Shown in pieces: positions 1 through 5,057 of a stretch of DNA of 5,294 bases. The notes under the pieces were generated by a model. The model saw nothing but the letters and a program-made list of their open reading frames with translations, did not search any database and was not told the origin of the DNA. The translations under genes were made by a program, and so were the position numbers. Origin of the DNA: CAJQQY01 sp964352225 (GTDB lineage: Bacteria > Bacteroidota > Bacteroidia > Chitinophagales > Saprospiraceae); NCBI GenBank assembly GCA_964352225.1, contig CAYGRM010000434.1, positions 1 through 5,294 on the forward strand, given 5' to 3'. Every line of letters starts with the position of its first letter. Within the stretch, counting starts at the first letter, position 1.

Positions 1-237
1 GTCAAACTCAGCGTAACCTTTTAATATTTTTTTCTCAAAATCAGCTTCTAAGTTTAAATTGAGATGTTTAGTTTTCGCTTTTTCTGGTTGAGCAAAACTA
101 TGAACATCAGTTCGAGAATTCTTCTTGGTAATGGTATTCATTTTCTCATTTGAATTTTGCGTTTTTTCTTCTCCACATTGAAATAATAAAATAGGAAAAA
201 GCAAAAACAGAATTAATTTGGTGCAATTCATTTTCAT
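1..237 (-). CDS. M1-family metallopeptidase (leukotriene A4 hydrolase-like), N-terminal part, cut by window edge
   Basis: This open frame runs off the left edge; 79 codons are visible. Residues 1-21 form a signal peptide: a lysine-containing n-region, a hydrophobic core at about 8-19, then LLFQC with Cys21 as a possible lipidation site. The lipobox is imperfect, with Phe at -2 and Gln at -1. After a polar, Lys/Asn-rich linker comes HSFAQPEKAKTKHLNLNLEA and then DFEKKILKGYAEFD. This resembles the first beta strands of the N-terminal domain of M1 aminopeptidases of the leukotriene A4 hydrolase group (DxHSfa-P-e...HldLdl..DFe.k.L.G.a). The zinc site (HExxH...E) would lie outside the window. The inferred role is cleavage of N-terminal residues from peptides in the periplasm or at the membrane. 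The start is the ATG ending at 237; an in-frame ATG two codons later (229-231) is equally possible. It is separated from the upstream minus-strand gene by a terminator, so it is probably its own transcription unit. Confidence 0.8.
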   Translation of the reverse strand, partial: MKMNCTKLILFLLFPILLFQCGEEKTQNSNEKMNTITKKNSRTDVHSFAQPEKAKTKHLNLNLEADFEKKILKGYAEFD

Positions 238-263
238 AAAATATTTTGAAAATCATAAAAACC

Positions 264-292
264 GAAAGGTAAGATTTTGAAAGGAAGTTCAA
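264..292 (-). promoter_or_regulatory. Possible Bacteroidota-type promoter of the M1 peptidase gene
   Basis: On the minus strand, TTG (290-292) is followed after 18 nt by TACCTTTC (264-271), one base off the Bacteroidota -7 element TAnnTTTG. It would start transcription roughly 20 nt ahead of the peptidase start codon, just beyond the terminator of the preceding gene. This is a weak match by eye in AT-rich DNA. Confidence 0.3.
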
Positions 293-317
293 GCGATGCA
301 ATTTAATTTTTAACAAA

Positions 318-361
318 AAAATAAATGGTCAAAAAGACTATTCCTTTTGACCATTTATTTT
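318..361 (-). terminator. Rho-independent terminator after the TM2 protein gene
   Basis: A 17-bp perfect stem (318-334 paired with 345-361, containing ATGGTCAAAA/TTTTGACCAT) encloses a 10-nt loop. It begins 24 bp past the stop codon of the TM2-domain gene, and on the minus strand it runs straight into a T-rich tract. It ends that transcript before the M1 peptidase promoter region. The outer part of the stem is A/T only, so the useful core is about 8-10 bp. Confidence 0.8.
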
Positions 362-384
362 AAAACAATACATTTACAATTCAT

Positions 385-1191
385 CTACGAATCTAATAGT
401 CTTTGTTTTTGCTCTTGAAATTCAGCAGGTGTCAAAACTCCTTTTTCATATAAGGCTCCTAACGAAGCAATCTGATCCAACAAATCAGTTGCTTTTTCAT
501 CTTCCATTATATCCAACTTTTCATCTTGTTCTTCTGGCAAGTATCTTGGAATTTGATAACTATTTTTTACAAACTCTTCAAATCTAACATGAGTTCTTAA
601 AAATGCCAAAGCATCAGATTCATGAATCGTTTCGAAATCAACAAACCCAAAATCAACTGCTTTGTCCAAATGAAATAATGACTTTTCAGGTTCTTCACTA
701 ATCGAATAACAGCAAGCCATCAAGAAATGAACTTTGGAATCTTTAAAGTCTGCATTTAAGGCTTTTCGAAAATCGACGATGGCGCCAGGTATATCATACT
801 CATCAAATTTTCGCATTCCAGATTCTTTGAAAGTATTGACTGGTTCAACATTAACCCTTCTTCTTCTTGGCTCTTTTGTTTCTCTTGGCATTCTAGAATC
901 ATATAATCTCGCTCTGCGAGACCTAGATTGTTCTTCACCATTTAAATATTTAGCATTATACTTTTCATCAAACTCTTCAATAGGTTTTACAAAAAATAGA
1001 ACGGAATCAATAAAACCTAAAATTGCTGGAAACATGATAAATGGGGCATCTTCTTCGACGCTAGCAACAAACATCATGAAAAAAAATCCAAGGTATAAGA
1101 ACCCTTTAACACGCTCACCTAGATAAAATCGATGAAGCCCAAATATTCCAAATAATAATGCCAAGAAGGCAGCCGTCCTTTTCTTTTTCAT
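385..1191 (-). CDS. TM2 domain membrane protein with TPR-like middle and C-terminal SHOCT domain
   Basis: This gene encodes 268 residues. Residues 1-70 are a TM2 domain: a lysine-rich start, the signature GIFGLHRFYLG at 15-25, and hydrophobic segments at about 6-20, 30-45 and 50-68. Residues 71-120 are a charged, Arg/Glu-rich linker. Residues 120-210 look like one or two degenerate TPR repeats (YDIPGAIVDFRKALNADFKD at 132-151, then VHFLMACCYSISEEPEKSLF, then a lone helix pair). Residues 236-266 match a SHOCT domain (IASLGALYEKGVLTPAEFQE, then QKQRLL), the short C-terminal helix pair found on many bacterial membrane proteins. The function is unknown; membrane anchoring with a cytoplasmic TPR/SHOCT tail for protein contacts is an inference. 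The start is the first ATG, giving MKKKRTAAF. The upstream AATTTAC leader has no clear Shine-Dalgarno sequence, which is normal for this phylum. It is divergent from the nucleoside transporter gene and has its own terminator, so it is probably monocistronic. Confidence 0.9.
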   Translation of the reverse strand: MKKKRTAAFLALLFGIFGLHRFYLGERVKGFLYLGFFFMMFVASVEEDAPFIMFPAILGFIDSVLFFVKPIEEFDEKYNAKYLNGEEQSRSRRARLYDSRMPRETKEPRRRRVNVEPVNTFKESGMRKFDEYDIPGAIVDFRKALNADFKDSKVHFLMACCYSISEEPEKSLFHLDKAVDFGFVDFETIHESDALAFLRTHVRFEEFVKNSYQIPRYLPEEQDEKLDIMEDEKATDLLDQIASLGALYEKGVLTPAEFQEQKQRLLDS

Positions 1192-1333
1192 GTAAATTAT
1201 TTTTGATTCTGATAATGATCTTTTCTAAGCCCTATAATTTAAGTTCTAAAATACGTCATAATTTATAAATATTCTCTTTTCCTTTCGCTAAACACTTGAT
1301 ATTCATAGATTAAGAGTAGTAAAAACCTTCAAA

Positions 1334-1364
1334 TTGATTTGGTTCTATTCATTACCTAATTTCA
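1334..1364 (+). promoter_or_regulatory. Possible promoter of the nucleoside transporter gene
   Basis: TTG (1334-1336) is followed after 20 nt by TAATTTCA (1357-1364), which keeps TAnnTT of the Bacteroidota -7 element but not the final TG. The predicted start, around 1370, lies about 40 nt ahead of the ATG at 1410. The match is weak and is the best candidate I could find in 1192-1409. I saw nothing else of note in that divergent intergenic region. Confidence 0.2.
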
Positions 1365-1409
1365 AAAGCATTGCTTACTTTTACCCCTCGCAAAACACAA
1401 AGAAAAACT

Positions 1410-2825
1410 ATGGATTTAGCAATAGGAATTTTTCGCGGAACATTAGGTATCACAGCACTTATTGGAATTTGTTATTTATTGAGTAATAATCGGAAAGCGA
1501 TTGATTGGGGGTTGGTAATAAAAGGTTTATTAATTCAACTTGGACTTGCCTTAGCATTACTAAATATTCCTTTCCTTCGATTTATTTTTAAAATCGTTTC
1601 TGATTTTTTTGTTCAAATTTTAAAATTTACTGAGGCTGGTGCTACTTTCCTATTTGCAGGATTAATGGATCCTTCGCAATCATTTGGATATGTTTTCGCT
1701 TTTCAAGTTTTACCTACCATCGTATTCTTTGCTGCCTTCTCTGCTGTTTTATATTATTTAGGAATTCTCCAGAGAATCATTTTTGGTTTTGCTTGGCTAA
1801 TGAAAAAGGCCATGGGATTATCTGGTTCAGAAAGTTTAGCAGCAGCAGCAAATGTTTTTATTGGACAAACCGAGGCTCCTTTAGTTGTTAAACCCTATTT
1901 GGAAAAAATGACTCGGTCTGAAATGCTTTGCTTGATGACAGGAGGAATGGCAACAATAGCAGGAGGAGTTTTTGCGGCTTATGTTGGATTCTTGGGAGAG
2001 TCATTTGCCGTTTTACCTGACATTACAGGAATGACTGAGGAGGCTGGAAAATTAGCCATCGAAGCAGCAAAAGATGCTTCGAAAAATTTATTCGCTCAAC
2101 ACCTTTTACTAGCATCTATAATATCTGCTCCAGCTGCAATTGTTGCTTCAAAAATATTGTACCCACAAGACGAACCTGAAAATGTAAATCAAGACTTCAT
2201 GGTTCCTAAAGACAAAATTGGTAGTAACCTTTTGGAAGCAATTGCAATTGGAACTACTGATGGTTTGAAATTGGCGGTGAACGTTGGAGCAATGCTATTG
2301 GTATTTACTGCTTTAATTGCCATGTTAAATTATTTCCTAACTGACGTCATTGGATATTATACTCCATTGAATGGTTGGGTGACACATTTCGCAGGTTATC
2401 TAAAAGGAAATGGATTCCAAATTCAACCTTCTGCAATGACTGGATTGAATCTTGAATTTATTCTAGGCTGCCTATTTGCACCAATCGCTTGGCTCTTAGG
2501 GGTTCCTAGTACTGATATCTTTTTGGTTGGTCAATTACTTGGACAAAAAACTGCAATCAATGAATTCTTTGCCTATGCTGAGTTAGGAAAATTCACCAAA
2601 ATTCTTGAAATAAAATCTTTAATTATTTCAACCTACGCACTTTGTGGTTTTGCTAATTTTGCCTCTATCGGCATACAGATTGGTGGAATTGGAGCAATTG
2701 CTCCAGGGCAAAAAACTACAGTTGCTGAATTTGGAATTAAAGCATTGATAGGTGGAACTATTGCCTGTTTTATCACAGCGGCGATTGCGGGGATGATTGT
2801 TTCCGAGACTAGCTTTATATTTTAA
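1410..2825 (+). CDS. nupC: Concentrative nucleoside transporter (CNT/NupC family)
   Basis: This 471-residue inner-membrane protein imports nucleosides by cation (Na+ or H+) symport, feeding pyrimidine/purine salvage. Family marks seen: the start MDLAIGIFRG...CYLLSNNRKAIDW; GQTEAP at 152-157 (Gln153, Thr154, Glu155, nucleoside-contacting in hairpin HP1); NEFFAYAEL at 384-392 (Glu385); and CGFANFASIGIQIGGIGAIA at 412-431, where Phe414-x-Asn416-x-x-Ser419 reproduces the F-x-N-x-x-S substrate motif of the Vibrio cholerae transporter. The three usual parts (Nucleos_tra2_N, gate, C-terminal core) are all present. It is longer than E. coli NupC (about 400 residues), the extra length lying in polar loops at about 200-230 and 310-345. 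I chose ATG 1410 over the in-frame TTG at 1371 because the family begins at MDL and the 13 extra residues are polar and basic. It converges on pyrC and shares a terminator with it. Cation and substrate specificity cannot be read from the sequence. Confidence 0.93.
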   Translation: MDLAIGIFRGTLGITALIGICYLLSNNRKAIDWGLVIKGLLIQLGLALALLNIPFLRFIFKIVSDFFVQILKFTEAGATFLFAGLMDPSQSFGYVFAFQVLPTIVFFAAFSAVLYYLGILQRIIFGFAWLMKKAMGLSGSESLAAAANVFIGQTEAPLVVKPYLEKMTRSEMLCLMTGGMATIAGGVFAAYVGFLGESFAVLPDITGMTEEAGKLAIEAAKDASKNLFAQHLLLASIISAPAAIVASKILYPQDEPENVNQDFMVPKDKIGSNLLEAIAIGTTDGLKLAVNVGAMLLVFTALIAMLNYFLTDVIGYYTPLNGWVTHFAGYLKGNGFQIQPSAMTGLNLEFILGCLFAPIAWLLGVPSTDIFLVGQLLGQKTAINEFFAYAELGKFTKILEIKSLIISTYALCGFANFASIGIQIGGIGAIAPGQKTTVAEFGIKALIGGTIACFITAAIAGMIVSETSFIF

Positions 2826-2828
2826 TAA

Positions 2829-2872
2829 AATTAGGGCTTCCATATTTTTAAAATCTGGAAGCCCTAATTTTT
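2829..2872. terminator. Bidirectional terminator between the convergent nupC and pyrC
   Basis: A 14-bp perfect stem AATTAGGGCTTCCA (2829-2842) pairs with TGGAAGCCCTAATT (2856-2869) around a 13-nt A/T-rich loop. On the plus strand it ends in TTTTT (2868-2872). On the minus strand it ends in a T-rich ATTTTATTAAA stretch. It lies 3 bp after the nupC stop codon and about 20 bp after the pyrC stop codon, so it can end both transcripts. Confidence 0.9.
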
Positions 2873-2891
2873 CTATAAAATGAAAATTTGA

Positions 2892-4226
2892 TTAATTATC
2901 AAACTGCATTCGCTTCCCTTTTTTCCCTTCAAAAAATTCTCCATTCTCATAGGCCAAATGTCCCGAAACAATTGTCGCTTCTACATTCCCTTTAAACGTA
3001 TGATTTTCAAATGGAGACCAATTACATTTATAGTGAACATTACTTTTTTGGACTGTCCACTCTTTTTCTAGATCAACAATTATCAAATCTGCCCAATTTC
3101 CTTCTTCGACAAAACCTCGCTCTCTAATTCTAAAACACTCTGCCGGGGCATGACACATTTTTTCTACAATTCTCTCCAAACTGATCTTTCCTTGATGATA
3201 AAATTCCAGCATCACGTTCAACGTATGCTGAATCAGAGGTACTCCTGATGGTGCCTTAAAATAACTATTACTTTTTTCATCCCAAGTATGTGGAGCATGA
3301 TCTGTGGCAATGATATCTAGGCGGTTATCCAACAAAGCTGGGAAAAGCGCTTCCTGGTGCATGGGAGCTTTTATGGCTGGGTTACATTTAATTTGAGTAC
3401 CAAATTTTTCATAATCCAAGGCATTAAAGTAAAGGTGGTGAACACAAACCTCTGAGGTAATTCTTTTCTCTATTAATGGAATATCATTCCTAAATAAATC
3501 TAGTTCATCTGCTGTAGAAATATGCAAAATATGTAACCTTGAATTATACTTTTTGGCTAAATCCATTGCCATGCTGGAGGAAATATAACATCCCTCTACA
3601 GACCGGATGATAGGATGTAATTCGATTGGAATATTTTCTCCATGGATTGCTTTATAGTGCTCTTCGTTTTTTCGAATGGTTGTTTCGTCTTCGCAATGAG
3701 TAGCCATTAACATCGGAACTTCAGAAAATAATCCTTCCAAAGTTTTTCGATTATCCACTAACATATTCCCTGTACTCGATCCCATAAAAATTTTAACTCC
3801 GCAAACATTTTCAGCGTCAGTTTTTAAAACTTCCTCTAAATTATCATTAGTTGCTCCCATGAAAAAAGAGTAATTCGCTAATGACTTTTGAGCAGCGATA
3901 TCATATTTATCTTGCAACAACTTTTGAGTGACCGCAGGTGGTTTGGTATTAGGCATTTCCATGAATGAGGTAACACCTCCTGCCACAGCTGCTCTTGGTT
4001 CGGTATACAAATCTGATTTATGGGTCAAGCCTGGTTCTCTAAAGTGAACTTGATCATCAATAATTCCAGGCATTACATACTTACCTGTGGCATCAATTTC
4101 TCGATCTGCTTTTATATTAATCGTAGAATCGATTTTTTCGATTCTCCCATTTTTAATTAAAATATCTGAGTTGAAAATTTTGCCTCGGTTGACCACCTGA
4201 GCATTTTTTATTAGAATGGTATCCAT
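2892..4226 (-). CDS. pyrC: Dihydroorotase (type I, Bacteroidota form)
   Basis: This 444-residue cytoplasmic amidohydrolase closes N-carbamoyl-L-aspartate to L-dihydroorotate, the third step of de novo pyrimidine synthesis. Motifs seen: DDQVHFREPGLTHK at 57-70; GGVTSFMEMPNTKPP at 83-97; Lys145 in VKIFMGSSTGNM (expected carboxylated metal bridge); His177 in ATHCED; His235 in LHILHIST; NPAIK at 282-286; and Asp309 in IIATDHAPH (catalytic base). The C-terminal part (WSPFENHTFKGNV and the following beta strands) completes the composite amidohydrolase fold. The usual DxHxH metal pair is D-D-Q-V-H here, with Gln59 in place of the first His. I recall this from other Bacteroidota dihydroorotases, so it is probably a lineage trait rather than decay. 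The start ATG follows an A-rich leader (AAAAAAAGAAAGTA) with only a weak ribosome site. The gene stands alone, convergent with nupC and downstream of the repeat array on the same strand, but insulated from it by the terminator at 4360-4402. Confidence 0.95.
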   Translation of the reverse strand: MDTILIKNAQVVNRGKIFNSDILIKNGRIEKIDSTINIKADREIDATGKYVMPGIIDDQVHFREPGLTHKSDLYTEPRAAVAGGVTSFMEMPNTKPPAVTQKLLQDKYDIAAQKSLANYSFFMGATNDNLEEVLKTDAENVCGVKIFMGSSTGNMLVDNRKTLEGLFSEVPMLMATHCEDETTIRKNEEHYKAIHGENIPIELHPIIRSVEGCYISSSMAMDLAKKYNSRLHILHISTADELDLFRNDIPLIEKRITSEVCVHHLYFNALDYEKFGTQIKCNPAIKAPMHQEALFPALLDNRLDIIATDHAPHTWDEKSNSYFKAPSGVPLIQHTLNVMLEFYHQGKISLERIVEKMCHAPAECFRIRERGFVEEGNWADLIIVDLEKEWTVQKSNVHYKCNWSPFENHTFKGNVEATIVSGHLAYENGEFFEGKKGKRMQFDN

Positions 4227-4258
4227 TACTTTCTTTTTTTAACTTAAACTTAAAAAAG

Positions 4259-4290
4259 CGAAAATAGAAAATATTTTTCTTGAAAAGCAA
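4259..4290 (-). promoter_or_regulatory. Possible promoter of pyrC
   Basis: On the minus strand, TTG (4288-4290) is followed after 21 nt by TATTTTCG (4259-4266), one base off TAnnTTTG. It lies between the array terminator and the pyrC start, leaving a leader of about 25-30 nt. I found no better candidate in this interval. The match is by eye only. Confidence 0.35.
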
Positions 4291-4292
4291 CT

Positions 4293-4309
4293 AGAGATTT
4301 TAAATCTCT
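4293..4309. promoter_or_regulatory. 17-bp palindrome just upstream of the putative pyrC promoter
   Basis: AGAGATTT-T-AAATCTCT is a perfect inverted repeat placed directly upstream of the putative -33 element of pyrC, where an operator could sit. The alternative is that it is a chance palindrome in AT-rich DNA. No known regulator motif is recognised. Confidence 0.3.
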
Positions 4310-4312
4310 TAA

Positions 4313-4334
4313 TTTATTTATTTTAATAAATAAA
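4313..4334. repeat. A/T-only inverted repeat upstream of pyrC
   Basis: TTTATTTATT and AATAAATAAA form a perfect 10-bp inverted repeat separated by 2 bases. It lies 3 bp from the palindrome at 4293-4309. It consists only of A and T, so it carries little information. It could act as an upstream activating sequence or be low-complexity background. Confidence 0.3.
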
Positions 4335-4359
4335 CTGAATGAGAATTCCAGTTTTAGAC

Positions 4360-4402
4360 AAAAAAAAAGCAAGTCGCACTTTCATCTGAAAATGCGACTT
4401 GC
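4360..4402 (-). terminator. Rho-independent terminator closing the repeat array
   Basis: On the minus strand a 15-bp stem (4388-4402 paired with 4369-4383, GCAAGTCGCA/TGCGACTTGC plus TTTTC/GAAAG with one G-U pair) has a 4-nt loop and is followed by nine T. It begins immediately after core copy 1 of the array. Its orientation shows that the array is transcribed on the minus strand and ends here, before pyrC. Confidence 0.92.
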
Positions 4403-4403
4403 T

Positions 4404-4454
4404 CAACAAATTATAATCCCATGAACATATTTTTCAAGCTAATCTGAATTAGCT
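4404..4454 (-). repeat. Array unit 1: conserved core and hairpin B
   Basis: The core occupies 4404-4430 and matches copy 3 at all 27 positions. It is followed upstream by an AGCTAAT/ATTAGCT hairpin (4437-4454, 7 bp, 4-nt loop). A further hairpin, TTGTGT/ACACAA (4465-4480), acts as hairpin A. The core runs directly into the array terminator, whose stem differs in sequence from the terminal hairpins of the other units. Confidence 0.65.
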
Positions 4455-4523
4455 AATATTTTTATTGTGTAAAAACACAAATATTTTTTCTTTAATATGA
4501 AAATATTACTTAAATTTACACCT

Positions 4524-4614
4524 CAATAAATTATATTCCCATAAACAAAAATTTTAGACTAGTCATAATTCCTTTCTGGAGTTATGACTTTCTTTTTTGG
4601 AAGCCATTGCTTCC
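4524..4614 (-). repeat. Array unit 2: diverged core with hairpins B and A
   Basis: The core at 4524-4550 differs from the others at about five positions, so this is the most diverged copy. Hairpin B (4561-4589) has an 8-bp stem AGTCATAA/TTATGACT, a mismatch, and 3 more pairs. Hairpin A (4599-4614) is GGAAGC/GCTTCC with a 4-nt loop. There is no G/C-rich terminal hairpin after this core, only an A/T inverted repeat (4480-4507), so read-through into unit 1 is likely. Confidence 0.6.
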
Positions 4615-4637
4615 TTTATATTTTATCATGAATTATG

Positions 4638-4692
4638 AAAAGAAGTAGGTCAGAATCCTATAAAGGATTCTGACTAACTACAACAAATTATA
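4638..4692. repeat. 55-bp perfect direct repeat, copy 1 (second copy 4800-4854)
   Basis: Positions 4638-4692 and 4800-4854 are identical base for base. Both cover the terminal hairpin, its T-rich tail and the start of the core. The second copy ends exactly at the N gap, so the true repeat may be longer. The identity, against divergence elsewhere in the array, points to recent duplication or gene conversion of units. Confidence 0.9.
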
Positions 4693-4762
4693 ATCCCATG
4701 AACATATCCTTTTTCAATGGCTGCTGTTGTGCAGCTAATTTTGATTGCATCTTTTTGCAATC
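4645..4762 (-). repeat. Array unit 3: complete unit
   Basis: Hairpin A (4743-4762) is GATTGCA/TGCAATC with a 6-nt loop. Hairpin B (4720-4735) is GCTGC/GCAGC with a 6-nt loop. The core lies at about 4681-4711. The terminal hairpin (4645-4681) has an 11-bp stem GTCAGAATCCT/AGGATTCTGAC, extended by GTAG/CTAC around a 3-nt bulge, and is followed on the minus strand by TTCTTTT. Upstream of hairpin A, AGAGGAG precedes ATG codons, which could serve as a ribosome site. Confidence 0.7.
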
Positions 4763-4799
4763 CGCTCATCTCCATCTCCTCTGTATATTTTTTAGGGAA

Positions 4800-4854
4800 A
4801 AAAGAAGTAGGTCAGAATCCTATAAAGGATTCTGACTAACTACAACAAATTATA
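4800..4854. repeat. 55-bp perfect direct repeat, copy 2, abutting the scaffold gap
   Basis: This copy is identical to 4638-4692 at an offset of 162 bp. It contains the terminal hairpin of unit 4 (4807-4843), followed on the minus strand by TTCTTTTTT, and the first 12 bases of a core copy (4843-4854) before the run of N begins. Confidence 0.9.
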
Positions 4855-4954
4855 NNNNNNNNNNNNNNNNNNNNNNNNNNNNNNNNNNNNNNNNNNNNNN
4901 NNNNNNNNNNNNNNNNNNNNNNNNNNNNNNNNNNNNNNNNNNNNNNNNNNNNNN
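4855..4954. other. Assembly gap of 100 N inside a core repeat
   Basis: Exactly 100 N, the conventional placeholder for a gap of unknown size. The left flank ends ...aattata and the right flank begins atcccatgaac. Joined directly they rebuild an uninterrupted core identical to copy 3. The real gap may therefore be zero bases, or may hide one or more extra units. Confidence 0.97.
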
Positions 4955-5053
4955 ATCCCATGAACATATCCTTATTTGTCAATATTAAAGGTTAGCTTTT
5001 TAACCTTTTCTCTCGCCGCTGAAGTAATGATTAATTACTTTCTCACTAATTAC
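4955..5053 (-). repeat. Array unit 5 (first transcribed unit), 5' part
   Basis: The core remnant lies at 4955-4973. Hairpin B (4987-5008) is AAAGGTTA/TAACCTTT with a 6-nt loop. Hairpin A (5022-5040) is AAGTAAT/ATTACTT with a 5-nt loop. A G/C-rich linker, GCGGCGAGAG on the minus strand, lies between the hairpins. The unit begins just downstream of the promoter at 5058-5089, so hairpin A would lie within about 15 nt of the transcript's 5' end. Its 3' part is lost in the gap or is the segment at 4800-4854. Confidence 0.6.
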
Positions 5054-5057
5054 ATTA

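Larger units (their letters stand above)
4360..5053 (-). repeat. Tandem array of at least four hairpin-plus-core units; probable small structured RNA cluster, family not recognised
   Basis: Read on the minus strand, each unit has hairpin A, hairpin B, then a conserved core around GGATATGTTCATGGGATT followed by ATAATTTGTTG. In units 3 and 4/5, and in a different form in unit 1, a terminator-like hairpin follows. Core copies start (plus coordinates) at 4404, 4524, 4681 and 4843, with spacings of 120, 157 and 162 bp. The A and B stems differ in sequence between units but keep size and order, as in a structured RNA family. A near-consensus promoter (5058-5089) lies at one end and a strong terminator (4360-4402) at the other. 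No long ORF crosses the region on either strand. The core can also be read as the end of micro-ORFs closing in FMGL or FMGI. The function is unknown. It is not CRISPR: spacing is irregular, the spacers are structured, and no cas gene is seen. The number of units is uncertain because of the N gap. Confidence 0.7.

Noticed and set aside
756..941. 61-codon minus-strand open frame
   Set aside because: It is an out-of-frame shadow inside the TM2/TPR/SHOCT gene on the same strand, with no family features.
734..1126. 130-codon plus-strand open frame
   Set aside because: It lies wholly antisense to the TM2/TPR/SHOCT gene, has no recognisable domain, and its composition is what the complement of that gene gives.
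1371..1409. TTG start giving nupC 13 extra N-terminal residues
   Set aside because: The family starts at MDL..., the extra residues are polar and basic, and the only promoter candidate would start transcription near 1370, leaving no leader for a TTG start at 1371.
2628..2843. 71-codon minus-strand open frame
   Set aside because: It is antisense to the conserved C-terminal motifs of nupC and overlaps the bidirectional terminator.
4227..4402. Pyrimidine-responsive (PyrR-type) attenuator or other riboswitch upstream of pyrC
   Set aside because: The only strong hairpin is the array terminator, and no antiterminator/terminator alternation or PyrR-binding motif could be made out.
4672..4776. Minus-strand ORF starting MSGLQKDAIK in unit 3, preceded by AGGAG at good spacing
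   Set aside because: The ribosome site is attractive, but this frame reads the core out of step with the FMGL frame and has no counterpart in the other units. Kept as a low-probability alternative.
4680..4830. Plus-strand ORF of about 45 codons starting MNISFFNGCCC from core copy 3
   Set aside because: The promoter and the terminator T-tracts all point to minus-strand transcription, there is no ribosome site, and the equivalent plus-strand frames in units 1 and 5 end after 8-11 codons while unit 2 loses the ATG.
4404..4973. CRISPR array
   Set aside because: The repeats are irregularly spaced (120, 157 and 162 bp), the intervals are far longer than spacers and contain hairpins and terminators, and no cas gene is visible.
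4404..4973. Integron attC cassette array
   Set aside because: The core lacks the RYYYAAC/GTTRRRY boxes, the units carry no cassette ORF of normal size, and no integrase is present in the window.
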